The notes under the pieces: generated by a model | What the model was told of the DNA's origin: nothing | Databases searched by the model: none | What the model saw: only the letters and a program-made list of their open reading frames with translations | Part shown: positions 39,687-46,203 of the stretch, in pieces | Layout of the letters: each line of letters begins with the position of its first letter | Position numbering within the stretch: the stretch's first letter is position 1 | Translations under genes and position numbers: made by a program | From: a virus | Length of the DNA stretch: 64,000 nucleotides | Strand: one strand, 5' to 3' | IMG/VR virus record: IMGVR_UViG_3300045012_000181 | Location: 1-64,000 of that record

Positions 39687-41081
39687 TTAGTCGCGGGAAG
39701 CCTGCTTTTCTGTAGTCTGGATGTAGTTCAGCACGGCCTCAGACCAACCATCCACGTGGGTCCATGGGCCATATCCAATGCCGTTCTTGTACGACGCGAC
39801 ATTGATAAAATAACCCTGTTTGGGCATGCCATTGTAGGATGGGTTTCGGATGGCCTGGTGGCTCTGCTCATCCGTAATCACGACGATGCGGTCGTAGGAT
39901 TCCTTCTGCGCAAGCGCCAAGGCATCATCGGTGTGCGTGGCGTTGTGCGAGGTGGCGTTCTGGATGGCATCCCTCAGAGCAAAACCCCTCCGAGCCGGCA
40001 CCAACACGGGGTTCACGGAGTAGCTGATTACGAGGGCCTCCTCACAAATCTCTCGCAAAAGAATGGCTAGCGCACAGGCCGCGTCCGAGCGGTCCATGTC
40101 GGATTTCGCGGAGATTTTGGCGCCGTACATCGAGCCACTGTTGTCCACCACGATGCAGGTCTTACCGGGGAGCTTTTCGAAGCCCTCCAGAGAGCGCAAC
40201 ATGGCCTTCTCCAGCTCGGGTTCCCACTGCGGTACATATCGAGCGGCCGCCACGAACCTGAAGGGCAGGATGCGGTCGGTTTTCATTTCCAGCAAAGAGC
40301 CCCGGATGAGCTTCTCGGAGACACCGGCCTCTTTCATGTTGCGCAAATTGCGAATAAGGGCCAGTCCACCGAGCTTGTTCTCCGTAAGGAGGCGCTCCCA
40401 AGATTCCCGTTTGGCTTCGCCCTTACCGGCAGACAACTCAACCTCCCAAGTATCAGGAGTGGCCAGCTTGCCGTCAATCAGGCGCTTCCACAGTTGGGCC
40501 TGCGGCAGACCATCGCGTTCGGCCTTGGACATTCCCACACCCCAGCCCTCAGGTCGCGGATGCACAAGGAACAACACATCCCGTAGTTTGATGGCATTAT
40601 CGCGATTCCACTTCGCAAGCTGATATTCATTAAACTTCTGAAATGCCCTTTGGAGGCCCTTTTGGAGCTGGTGGGAAAGCCTGTTGAGTTTCTTGGTTCC
40701 GGTGCGCTCCCGACTGTAGATACTTAGAATCTCGGCCAGCTCGTCCGCACGCTGGATGATGCAGGCCACCAAATCCGCAACGACGTGCCTGTGCGTCTTG
40801 TGCTTGGCGCATTCCACAGCCAACAGCAGTGGAACATGGCGCAGATGCATGCGCTCACGGGCCTCGATGGCGATTTGCGCCACGGTCTCAGCGGGGACCT
40901 TAGGTACGAGCTCGCAGATGCGGGCCGCGATAGAGACGCCGCTTTCATAGAATTCGGATTCCCATAGCAGGCAGCTCATCACGCTTCGACGCAACTCCTG
41001 CTCAGGCGTGGCGTGCTGGTAGGCCGTTGCGCCTTCGAATGTGAGCTTCTTGGGACGCAGTTCCTTTTTATTTAGGTTCAT
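39687..41081 (-). CDS. rsr: Ro60 orthologue (TROVE domain + vWA), Y RNA-binding protein
   Basis: 464 aa, start ATG after AAGGAGAGCAC. The TROVE part has YQHATPEQELRRSVMSCLLW near residue 20, ARERMHLRHVPLLLAVECAK near 93 and FNEYQLAKWNRDNAIKLRDV near 155, as in bacterial Rsr. The vWA part has CIVVDNSGSMYGAKISAK near 312 (MIDAS DxSxS), RSDAACALAILLR and IVVITDEQSHQ (distal Asp). It is a ring of HEAT-like repeats that binds Y RNAs on its outer surface and 3' ends of misfolded RNAs in its cavity. Five predicted Y RNAs lie just upstream (41100-42519). Confidence 0.93.
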   Translation of the reverse strand: MNLNKKELRPKKLTFEGATAYQHATPEQELRRSVMSCLLWESEFYESGVSIAARICELVPKVPAETVAQIAIEARERMHLRHVPLLLAVECAKHKTHRHVVADLVACIIQRADELAEILSIYSRERTGTKKLNRLSHQLQKGLQRAFQKFNEYQLAKWNRDNAIKLRDVLFLVHPRPEGWGVGMSKAERDGLPQAQLWKRLIDGKLATPDTWEVELSAGKGEAKRESWERLLTENKLGGLALIRNLRNMKEAGVSEKLIRGSLLEMKTDRILPFRFVAAARYVPQWEPELEKAMLRSLEGFEKLPGKTCIVVDNSGSMYGAKISAKSDMDRSDAACALAILLREICEEALVISYSVNPVLVPARRGFALRDAIQNATSHNATHTDDALALAQKESYDRIVVITDEQSHQAIRNPSYNGMPKQGYFINVASYKNGIGYGPWTHVDGWSEAVLNYIQTTEKQASRD

Positions 41082-41099
41082 GTGCTCTCCTTAAAAAAT

Positions 41100-41184
41100 G
41101 CCCGGGAATCAAGCGAATGCGGTTATGCCTGTTAGGGCATTCTCATTTTCAGTAAGAAGTAACCGCACTCTAACGTCACCGAGC
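41100..41184 (-). ncRNA. Y RNA gene 1 (nearest Ro60)
   Basis: Basal helix GCTCGG/CCGGGC (41179-41184 with 41100-41105); internal loop 5' TGACGTTA and 3' GCTTGATTC; then an 11-bp helix GAGTGCGGTTA/TAACCGCATTC, a TACTTC motif and a head containing TGCC/GGCA. ATTTTTT follows the basal helix. The loop sequences differ slightly from the other four RNAs while pairing is kept. Its 5' arm overlaps the end of the 41176-41430 gene, and it ends just before the Ro60 ribosome binding site. Confidence 0.75.
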
Positions 41185-41430
41185 CCTTACACGGTCTGGA
41201 ATATGCAACTGCAATAGCTTCACAACCTCTACAAGTTCGTAGTCACTAGTATGTGGGTAGTGTCCATGGCCGATGTCGCGAACGTATTCCACGGAGCGCA
41301 TCTGCGCCATTGTGGGATTGCGTTTTAACAGGTCCGTCAATGACAACTCTCTAACGTGTTCAGCTATACCGTAAACAAAATCTGTTTCGTTAGCCTCTCT
41401 GCCGCGCTTTACATACTCCTGAGGTGTCAC
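41176..41430 (-). CDS. Hypothetical protein inside the Y RNA array (84 aa)
   Basis: GTG at 41430 follows GGAGGCCCG. VKRGREANETDFVYGIAEHV and LLKRNPTMAQMRSVEYVRDI: helical with charged residues. Lying between Y RNA genes and Ro60, it may belong to the same system. No family recognised. Confidence 0.6.
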   Translation of the reverse strand: MTPQEYVKRGREANETDFVYGIAEHVRELSLTDLLKRNPTMAQMRSVEYVRDIGHGHYPHTSDYELVEVVKLLQLHIPDRVRAR

Positions 41431-41445
41431 CGGGCCTCCAAAAAT

Positions 41446-41549
41446 ACACGGGCATCAGGCGAACTCAGAAATTGTGGGGTTTGAACCCACCACCGGCCCT
41501 TGCGGGCCAGTTCTTGACCAGAAGTATCTGAAGTTCTACGGCACCGTGT
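41446..41549 (-). ncRNA. Y RNA gene 2, with a tRNA T-arm-like hairpin
   Basis: Basal helix ACACGG/CCGTGT; loop TGCCGTA and GCCTGATGC; upper helix GAACTTCAGA/TCTGAGTTC with one bulged T; then TACTTC. The head holds GGCCC-GCAA-GGGCC (41495-41508) and a perfect T-arm-like hairpin GTGGG-TTCAAAC-CCCAC (41474-41490). ATTTTTGG follows. It lacks an anticodon and acceptor end, so it is not a tRNA. Confidence 0.8.
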
Positions 41550-41669
41550 TCAAAATTAAAGCCGGAAGGGCAGCGACGTTTCTACGGCATTGGAGGATAC
41601 CACCTATTCGATGGTAGACGTTATTCACCCGCGCCACCCATCCGGTTGGTACTTTGTTGCAACAAAAAT

Positions 41670-41803
41670 CGAGGAGCATCAGACGATTGGGGTGTCTTTT
41701 TGACAGGCGCTCTCCCAACTGAGCTACGGTCTTGCGACCGACGGGGCTCGAACCCGCGACATCCTGTTTTACATGAAGTATCCCGCAATCTACGGCATCC
41801 TCG
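41670..41803 (-). ncRNA. yrlA: Y RNA gene 3, YrlA-like with a permuted tRNA-mimic head
   Basis: Basal helix CGAGGA/TCCTCG; loop TGCCGTA and GTCTGATGC; helix GATTGCGGG/CCCCAATC with one bulged C; TACTTC. The head is a tRNA turned inside out: stem ACAGG/CCTGT, a canonical T arm (41741-41757, loop TTCGAGC), a stem CGGTC-GCAA-GACCG where an acceptor would be, then TA and a D arm GCTC-AGTTGGGA-GAGC (41709-41724). This is the arrangement of bacterial YrlA effector modules. ATTTTTG follows. Adjacent to Ro60, so a Y RNA assignment is strong. Confidence 0.88.
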
Positions 41804-41814
41804 TTGAACTCAAA

Positions 41815-41880
41815 GGTGGCGCAACAGGCACCCAAGGAGTTTTCATCCATTAGAAGTATCCATGGGTTACGGCAGCCACC
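41815..41880 (-). ncRNA. Y RNA gene 4, minimal
   Basis: The shortest member (66 nt): basal helix GGTGGC/GCCACC; loop TGCCGTA and GCCTGTTGC; helix ACCCATGGA/TCCTTGGGT with one T-T mismatch; then TACTTC and a loop of about 20 nt. It carries only the Ro-binding part with almost no head. No long T-run is present; it directly precedes gene 3 in the transcript. Confidence 0.75.
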
Positions 41881-41894
41881 CGGAGCGTAGCTCC

Positions 41895-42040
41895 GTTAAA
41901 ACCATCCGTCGCATAAAAATCATGGGCACAACGTCTCCCGATTAGTGCTCTCCCGCTTCGGAGCTGTCGGATGCGCCCTGCGGGCTGTGTTCTTTGACGC
42001 AGCCAACGACCTGTAGTACGGCCCCGGTCGCCTCGGAATT
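41895..42040 (-). ncRNA. Possible sixth, divergent Y RNA
   Basis: Contains GGCCGTA near 42020, a D-arm-like GCTC-CGAAGCGGGA-GAGC near 41950, a T-arm-like hairpin with CGTCAAAG near 41990 and a CATGATTTTTATGC end. An interrupted helix (CTACAGGTC with GACGTTGTG) may close it, but the conserved internal loop is incomplete. It fits between the 42040 gene stop and Y RNA gene 4. Tentative. Confidence 0.4.
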
Positions 42041-42330
42041 TAACGCTGCACAACGACTTGCGAGGCCTTCTGAGTTTCCAGGGCCTTACGAATCTCAGTG
42101 CTCATATACTGCAGGGCCTTGGCTTCGGCCTCAAACTTAGCGGCCTTGACTTCAGAGGCCTGTTGGTCAGCGGTGCGTTGCTCGGCCAGTTTCTCGCGTT
42201 GCAACTCCACATTCAGGGCGTGTTCGGCCCGACGCATGACATTGCCGTGCAACGTACAGACCATGCTGGCCAGCGCAATGCTCGCTGTCATTCCAAATGC
42301 GCCCAGCATAATACAAGGTGTTATGTCCAT
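42040..42330 (-). CDS. Membrane-anchored coiled-coil protein (96 aa)
   Basis: ATG at 42330 follows GAGGAGAAAACC. One hydrophobic segment (MLGAFGMTASIALASMVC), then a coiled coil (REKLAEQRTADQQASEVKAA). It lies inside the Y RNA array, between genes 4/6 and 5. Function unknown. Confidence 0.6.
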   Translation of the reverse strand: MDITPCIMLGAFGMTASIALASMVCTLHGNVMRRAEHALNVELQREKLAEQRTADQQASEVKAAKFEAEAKALQYMSTEIRKALETQKASQVVVQR

Positions 42331-42434
42331 GGTTTTCTCCTCAAAATCGAGCGCCTTTTGGTTCTCTGTTCTACATATCAACCCGGCCCGGCGCTTAACA
42401 GGCGCTTTCGGACGCTCTACCAACTCAAAATCAA

Positions 42435-42519
42435 CGCAGGGCATCAATCGTCTGGAGCGGTGCCTCCTTGACGGAGGCGCTTCTTAACGGGAAGTAGCTC
42501 CAGGCATACGGCACCTGCG
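42435..42519 (-). ncRNA. Y RNA gene 5
   Basis: Basal helix CGCAGG/CCTGCG; loop TGCCGTA and ending TTGATGC; helix CTGGAGC/GCTCCAG; TA; CTTC-CCGTTAA-GAAG hairpin; and a head GCCTCC-GTCAA-GGAGGC. It is the first member of the array in the direction of transcription. Downstream, 42340-42430 holds further hairpin-forming sequence (GCGC-CTGTTAA-GCGC and a direct repeat GATTTTGAG) that I could not assign. Confidence 0.75.
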
Positions 42520-42527
42520 CTTTAGAA

Positions 42528-42644
42528 TCAAAATTTGTTCCAGAACCAAGTCAAGGCACGCCTCACCAGCGTATAGAGGCCCCAGAGTGCCAGCAGTAGC
42601 AAGCCCGTGCAGAAACCAAGGGCTTTCACGCCTTCCTGAGACAT
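42528..42644 (-). CDS. Small membrane protein (38 aa)
   Basis: ATG at 42644 overlaps the upstream stop (TAATG). One transmembrane helix (CTGLLLLALWGLYTLV) and an aromatic basic end. It ends just before Y RNA gene 5. Function unknown. Confidence 0.6.
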   Translation of the reverse strand: MSQEGVKALGFCTGLLLLALWGLYTLVRRALTWFWNKF

Positions 42645-43054
42645 TAGTGCTTCACCGGACTGGGAACCGTATTCGCGGAGATGTCAAAGAGCACTTCATC
42701 CACTACGTATTCCCTGCCCCCGGGGCAAAGGGCCTTGGTCGCGGTCACCACAACATCCGGGCTGAGAATGGCCGCTTTTCGAATAACAGTGCATTGCAGC
42801 AGCCCAAGTGGGGGATTGTCCGAGCCTTTCAGGCGGCCCATGCCCAACGTTGGCGTCATGAGGGGCTTGAAGTATGCGTGCCCTTCGCGTTCGCGCTCCA
42901 TATTGAACCAAACTTTCCCGATAACAATTTCCTGGCCGGGGAAGTCCAGCACCTGTCCAACACGCCATTGTCCTCCTAGAGGCGCATCAGCACACAAGAT
43001 GGCGCTGCCGGTTAACAAGAGGGCCCCAGTCCAAAGTGCTCGCAGGTTGTGCAT
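42644..43054 (-). CDS. Secreted or periplasmic protein (136 aa)
   Basis: MHNLRALWTGALLLTGSAIL followed by CADAPLGG looks like a signal peptide, possibly with a lipobox-like cysteine. The remainder is a beta-rich domain (QWRVGQVLDFPGQEIVIGKV). Function unknown. Confidence 0.6.
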   Translation of the reverse strand: MHNLRALWTGALLLTGSAILCADAPLGGQWRVGQVLDFPGQEIVIGKVWFNMEREREGHAYFKPLMTPTLGMGRLKGSDNPPLGLLQCTVIRKAAILSPDVVVTATKALCPGGREYVVDEVLFDISANTVPSPVKH

Positions 43055-43184
43055 CTAATTTCTCCCTCAATAAAGTTCTACAACAGGCCTTACAGATAAT
43101 CCTTCCGTGCGTGGGCAAATGGCTTTCTTGGATGTCTTCGGTTGAGGTCCCTTGGCACAGCAGGCACTTGTAATGGAAAAGCAC
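42987..43184 (-). CDS. Small zinc-finger protein (65 aa)
   Basis: YKCLLCQGTS and IICKACCRTLL give two CxxC knuckles 22 residues apart. The 3' end overlaps the signal-peptide gene by 68 bases, longer than usual, so the C-terminus is uncertain. Confidence 0.5.
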   Translation of the reverse strand: MLFHYKCLLCQGTSTEDIQESHLPTHGRIICKACCRTLLREKLDAQPASTLDWGPLVNRQRHLVC

Positions 43185-43185
43185 G

Positions 43186-43389
43186 CTAATTCAAGCCCCA
43201 AGTCAGTAGTAGTGTCAGGCAAATCGTAGTACCCAAAGTCAACAATCCTCCGCAGAAGCAAATAAATACGGTGCCTACAAAATCCTCCCGAATGTCACAG
43301 GCCGCGGCGAAGGTCCCAAGCGCACTAGCACCGAGGATTAGTGTTCCCAGAACCAGCCAAATCGTGCCCAGTACGTGCCAGAAGTTCAT
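43186..43389 (-). CDS. Membrane protein (67 aa)
   Basis: Two hydrophobic segments (VLGTIWLVLGTLILGASALG; FICFCGGLLTLGTTICLTLL). Function unknown. Confidence 0.6.
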   Translation of the reverse strand: MNFWHVLGTIWLVLGTLILGASALGTFAAACDIREDFVGTVFICFCGGLLTLGTTICLTLLLTWGLN

Positions 43390-43430
43390 AGCAGTCTCAC
43401 TGGTGTTTGGGCTTCAGATACGTAGCAATC

Positions 43431-43502
43431 TCACAGAGCTTCCAATAACAGACCGTCAGCATGCAGCAGAGGAAACCCAGACAGAATCGAATTATGTTCA
43501 TG
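43431..43502 (-). CDS. Possible tiny membrane peptide (23 aa)
   Basis: ATG at 43502 overlaps the upstream stop (ATGA). Encodes MNIIRFCLGFLCCMLTVC and ends YWKAL. The hydrophobic character and coupling argue for translation, but it is very short. Confidence 0.4.
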   Translation of the reverse strand, partial: HEHNSILSGFPLLHADGLLLEAL

Positions 43503-43992
43503 GCAGCTCCAGAACATCCCTAGACGGAATGGAAACCCTTTGTCTATAAACCCAACGAATTCGCGGAACGCCAGCGGGTCTTCGGTGCAGGCAATGCAAA
43601 TTGTGAAAAATCACAATTTCGTAGGGCCTAGGCTGGTATATTTCGTCCTCGTGTTTCCTGAACGCTGCCACACCATGTTGGTTGGTCCACTTGATTTCCG
43701 TTGGGTGATTCGAGGCCCAGAGCACGATGGCGCAATCAGGCTTGGAGCCCTCTTGTAAATCGCCATCGTAATGAAATGACTCGGCCTGATTTGTTTTGAA
43801 CGTACGACGCCGCACCTCAGCGTGCAAGACCTTGCTGACCCAATTACGCCCCGTGAGTTCAAGCGGTCCATGAACTGGATCATAATGCGGAAGGAGCCCA
43901 AGCTCGCACGTCAGGTCCGTGAGCTCTCGCCCAACAGTGCTGGCTCGCCATTTGGAGGGCTTGTATGTGCCAAGAACCAAGTAGGGTTTCAC
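43498..43992 (-). CDS. 2OG-Fe(II) oxygenase-like protein (164 aa)
   Basis: GTG at 43992 overlaps the lipoprotein stop (GTGA). ESFHYDGDL (H-x-D) near residue 90, CAIVLWASNHPTEI, and FHNLHCLHRRPAGVPRIRWV (distal His and Arg) form the iron and 2-oxoglutarate sites of the jelly-roll dioxygenases common in phages. Substrate unknown. Confidence 0.65.
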   Translation of the reverse strand: MKPYLVLGTYKPSKWRASTVGRELTDLTCELGLLPHYDPVHGPLELTGRNWVSKVLHAEVRRRTFKTNQAESFHYDGDLQEGSKPDCAIVLWASNHPTEIKWTNQHGVAAFRKHEDEIYQPRPYEIVIFHNLHCLHRRPAGVPRIRWVYRQRVSIPSRDVLELP

Positions 43993-44318
43993 TTGACCTC
44001 CAAATCCAACCTTTTCACTACAAGGAAATTCTTCCACGTGCCGGCCTCTTTGGAGGCGCTCTCGTAGACAAACTGCCCATGCAGGCCCTTCCAGACGGGC
44101 GGCACACCATCCATTAGATGCACCGTGAATAGTGCATGCTCCTCAGTCTCTATAATCACATAAGAGCCCTGTGAGCCGTCGCGCACGACGATTTCGCGCA
44201 CGTAGCCCTGCGTGCTGATCCAGTAGCCCATAGGGGCTGGAGGCTTGGGCTGACTCTGGGGCCCATCGTCACAGCCACCTAGAAGCAGGGCCCCTAGTGC
44301 TAACAGTGGAAATTTCAT
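43989..44318 (-). CDS. Predicted lipoprotein (109 aa)
   Basis: MKFPLLALGALLLGGCDDG is a signal peptide with a lipobox (LLGGC). The mature part is beta-rich (GYVREIVVRDGSQGSYVIIE). Phage lipoproteins often act in superinfection exclusion or lysis; that is inference. Confidence 0.7.
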   Translation of the reverse strand: MKFPLLALGALLLGGCDDGPQSQPKPPAPMGYWISTQGYVREIVVRDGSQGSYVIIETEEHALFTVHLMDGVPPVWKGLHGQFVYESASKEAGTWKNFLVVKRLDLEVK

Positions 44319-44375
44319 AGAACTGTTATCCCGCCTTCGCCATTGGCCATCAGGAACTCTGTGATGTCTTTGAGC

Positions 44376-44558
44376 CTATCCCGCGGCCTTCTGGCAAGTC
44401 AAGGCGGCCTCTGTTTCAAACCGCTTGGCCGAACTCAACTGGGATTCTTTGTTGATGCGACTCTGGACGGCGAATTGCAGACTTTGTTTCTCGTTGGCCA
44501 GCGTGCGCTTGGCCGAGTAGAACTCCGCAGCCAAAATGTCTCGAACGGTTTTGTTCAT
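44376..44558 (-). CDS. Hypothetical helical protein (60 aa)
   Basis: The start at 44558 (MNKTVRDILAAEFY) overlaps the previous stop. Heptad-like helices (KRTLANEKQSLQFAVQSRI). Just after its stop another frame (RLKDITEFLMANGEGG) looks protein-like up to 44319, so a frameshift near the 3' end is possible. Confidence 0.55.
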   Translation of the reverse strand: MNKTVRDILAAEFYSAKRTLANEKQSLQFAVQSRINKESQLSSAKRFETEAALTCQKAAG

Positions 44559-44659
44559 CTGCGTACCATTTGCCCCACAAGCCAGCGAATCGAGCGAAAC
44601 AGACCCGTCAGCGCGATACTGAGGCACAACAGCAGGCCCAGTAGACTCAAGAAGAACAC
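44555..44659 (-). CDS. Small membrane protein (34 aa)
   Basis: GTG at 44659 follows AAGGAGCGCTCCTA. FFLSLLGLLLCLSIALTGLF is a transmembrane helix with a basic end. Adjacent to another 34-aa membrane protein; such tandem pairs can be spanin- or holin-like. Function unknown. Confidence 0.55.
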   Translation of the reverse strand: MFFLSLLGLLLCLSIALTGLFRSIRWLVGQMVRR

Positions 44660-44763
44660 TAGGAGCGCTCCTTGGGATGATAAAGTCGGTAAATCAAACT
44701 GACGGCCAAGTAGTCCAAGCCTATGAAGGCCAGAACGCTCAGAACCACCGCGATGGCCTTCAC
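44659..44763 (-). CDS. Small membrane protein (34 aa)
   Basis: GTG at 44763 overlaps the upstream stop (GTGA). AIAVVLSVLAFIGLDYLAV is a transmembrane helix followed by a basic tail (RLYHPKERS). Function unknown. Confidence 0.55.
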   Translation of the reverse strand: MKAIAVVLSVLAFIGLDYLAVSLIYRLYHPKERS

Positions 44764-45122
44764 AAGAGGCCCAGCTTGCGCTCACGGCGCTGGCGCTGCC
44801 AAATCTCATGGTAAAACATCAAGCCCTTCTGCGCCATGATGGCCTCGTTCATATCACAGCAAAGCATGCACACTTCACCAATACTGGAGGGCCATCCGCA
44901 CTGTGTGCAGACCTTGGGTTTGTAGGAGCGATTTCGGGCGGCTATCAAGAAGGCCTGTTCCTGCGTCAGGTGGTGCGAACGATGGTCCCTTAGCCAATGC
45001 AATGTAAGGGGCCAATCGTCCTTTACGACCTCGGAAGCACCGCAGCCCGAACAGTAGCTGCGCAGACCACTCACCACCACGAAGAAGTCCAGCTTGCGGC
45101 CGCAGGTGCAGGTGGTGCTCAA
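44760..45122 (-). CDS. Zinc-ribbon protein (120 aa)
   Basis: CTCGRKLDF with CSGCGASEV is one knuckle pair, and CTQCGWPSSIGEVCMLCC the second. A helical C-terminus rich in Arg. Likely nucleic-acid or protein-interaction zinc protein. Confidence 0.6.
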   Translation of the reverse strand: MSTTCTCGRKLDFFVVVSGLRSYCSGCGASEVVKDDWPLTLHWLRDHRSHHLTQEQAFLIAARNRSYKPKVCTQCGWPSSIGEVCMLCCDMNEAIMAQKGLMFYHEIWQRQRRERKLGLL

Positions 45123-45577
45123 TGGTGCACCACCACGTTATTCGGAAGCGGCTCCATCAAATGCGCCACTTGCAGGAGCCAACTCAGGCGGCCATTTCCA
45201 CAGCCCAATCTCGGAACATGGAATGTTACTTGGGGATGATTTTTGGATTCTTCCATGAGAAATCTAATACTCATAATCACCAAATCCACATCGGCCTTTT
45301 CGTACCAGTTGTGCTTCACAGGCAAGATTAGGAAGGTGTTTTGGAAGCCCAATATGCTAAGACTTTGCGTTGTCAATCGACCGGGCACGTTACCCTTGGC
45401 TTTCAGGTGCTGACCCAGCAACAACGGTAAATCCGGGTGCATCTGGGCCGCTGTCAGGGCACAACCCCGACCCATGACGCCTCGGCCATCGCGCTTTATG
45501 AAACCATTGGTACTGATTCCCACCAAGTGCCCCGGCTCGTTGAGTTGCGCAAACAAATCCTCGCAGCGTTCAATCAT
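45119..45577 (-). CDS. Macro-domain protein (predicted ADP-ribose binding)
   Basis: 152 aa. VGISTNGFIKRDGRGVMGRG and CALTAAQMHPDL near the N-terminus, FLILPVKHNWYEKADVDLVI in the middle and VPRLGCGNGRLSW near residue 125 match the macro-domain phosphate/ribose loops of phage Appr-1''-p-type proteins. It could bind or hydrolyse ADP-ribose derivatives, which links it to the NAD genes at 36-38 kb; direct evidence is lacking. Confidence 0.75.
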   Translation of the reverse strand: MIERCEDLFAQLNEPGHLVGISTNGFIKRDGRGVMGRGCALTAAQMHPDLPLLLGQHLKAKGNVPGRLTTQSLSILGFQNTFLILPVKHNWYEKADVDLVIMSIRFLMEESKNHPQVTFHVPRLGCGNGRLSWLLQVAHLMEPLPNNVVVHH

Positions 45578-45801
45578 TCCTCGATACTCCCAGGTGTAAA
45601 ACGTTTATCGCCTTGGCCCCAGTTGCGGGTGCGGTAGCGTAGTTCCCAATAATCGGCATTGGGTCCCACACTCAACCAACTGTAGACTGTAGCCGCAAAA
45701 GCCAACAGGCCCCAAAACAGGTTAATCTCTGTCATTATGACGCCTGCGCACATCAAGGCGGCGAATATTCCCGGAGCGGCTCTTAGCATGTTGTGTGTCA
45801 T
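45574..45801 (-). CDS. Membrane protein (75 aa)
   Basis: Two hydrophobic segments (GIFAALMCAGVIMTEINLF; GLLAFAATVYSWLSV) and a polar C-terminus. Function unknown. Confidence 0.6.
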   Translation of the reverse strand: MTHNMLRAAPGIFAALMCAGVIMTEINLFWGLLAFAATVYSWLSVGPNADYWELRYRTRNWGQGDKRFTPGSIEE

Positions 45802-46013
45802 GCCTCAATCGCCTTCGGGGCCCTCTTGGGCTTCAGGGCCTCCAGGCGTTGGAACTCCTCAGCTCGGCGCTTGTTGGCTCCATGCGTCGTTACGTGCCCA
45901 CAGTGTTGGCACTTGTTGGAGCCCTCAGGGAACACGTGCTTTCGACGCTGGGAGCTCAAACGGCCCTCTTGTCGGGATTTGCAAGCCACCTTACTGCACG
46001 ACTCGCTTTCCAA
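45798..46013 (-). CDS. Small basic zinc-finger protein (71 aa)
   Basis: CSKVACKSRQ and CQHCGHVTTH provide Cys/His ligands. Strongly basic C-terminus (ALKPKRAPKAIEA). Function unknown. Confidence 0.55.
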   Translation of the reverse strand: MESESCSKVACKSRQEGRLSSQRRKHVFPEGSNKCQHCGHVTTHGANKRRAEEFQRLEALKPKRAPKAIEA

Positions 46014-46203
46014 AGTGTCTGTGTTGGCTCTCTATTAGAGGCTCAGCCGGAGTCAGGACGTGGTCTTGGCCATCGCGCTCGATGCTGTAGCGATAAGTGC
46101 CCCGCAGGCCCTGAATTTGCACCAGTTCACCTACTTTCAGACCGGCTTTTGCGAGCCATCCGCCGGATTTGGGATCCGTATTGAAATAGGGAATTGTTCT
46201 CAT
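45991..46203 (-). CDS. Small SH3-like protein (70 aa)
   Basis: The start at 46203 (MRTIPYFNTDPKSGGWL) overlaps the upstream stop. LKVGELVQIQGLRGTYRYSI is a small-barrel pattern. Function unknown. Confidence 0.6.
   Translation of the reverse strand: MRTIPYFNTDPKSGGWLAKAGLKVGELVQIQGLRGTYRYSIERDGQDHVLTPAEPLIESQHRHFGKRVVQ

Noticed and set aside
41573-41620. Another Y RNA at the isolated TGCCGTA (41586)
   Set aside because: No matching 3' TGATGC strand or upper helix partner; the only complementary CCTCCAA/TTGGAGG pairing is with a ribosome binding site downstream.
41670-41803. Permuted tRNA-Tyr(GTA) of the algal/archaeal kind
   Set aside because: The anticodon stem halves pair, but only five acceptor pairs remain and they are closed by a GCAA tetraloop, so a chargeable end cannot form.
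41455-41850. Group I intron in tRNA genes
   Set aside because: No conserved P7/P3 core sequences were found and the flanks do not splice to a full tRNA.
41455-42430. Cluster of split or pseudo tRNA genes (Leu, Tyr, Asn-like)
   Set aside because: Single T arms, D arms and anticodon-like loops occur, but no complete cloverleaf with open acceptor and CCA. The shared Ro-binding helix and the adjacent Ro60 explain them better as Y RNAs.
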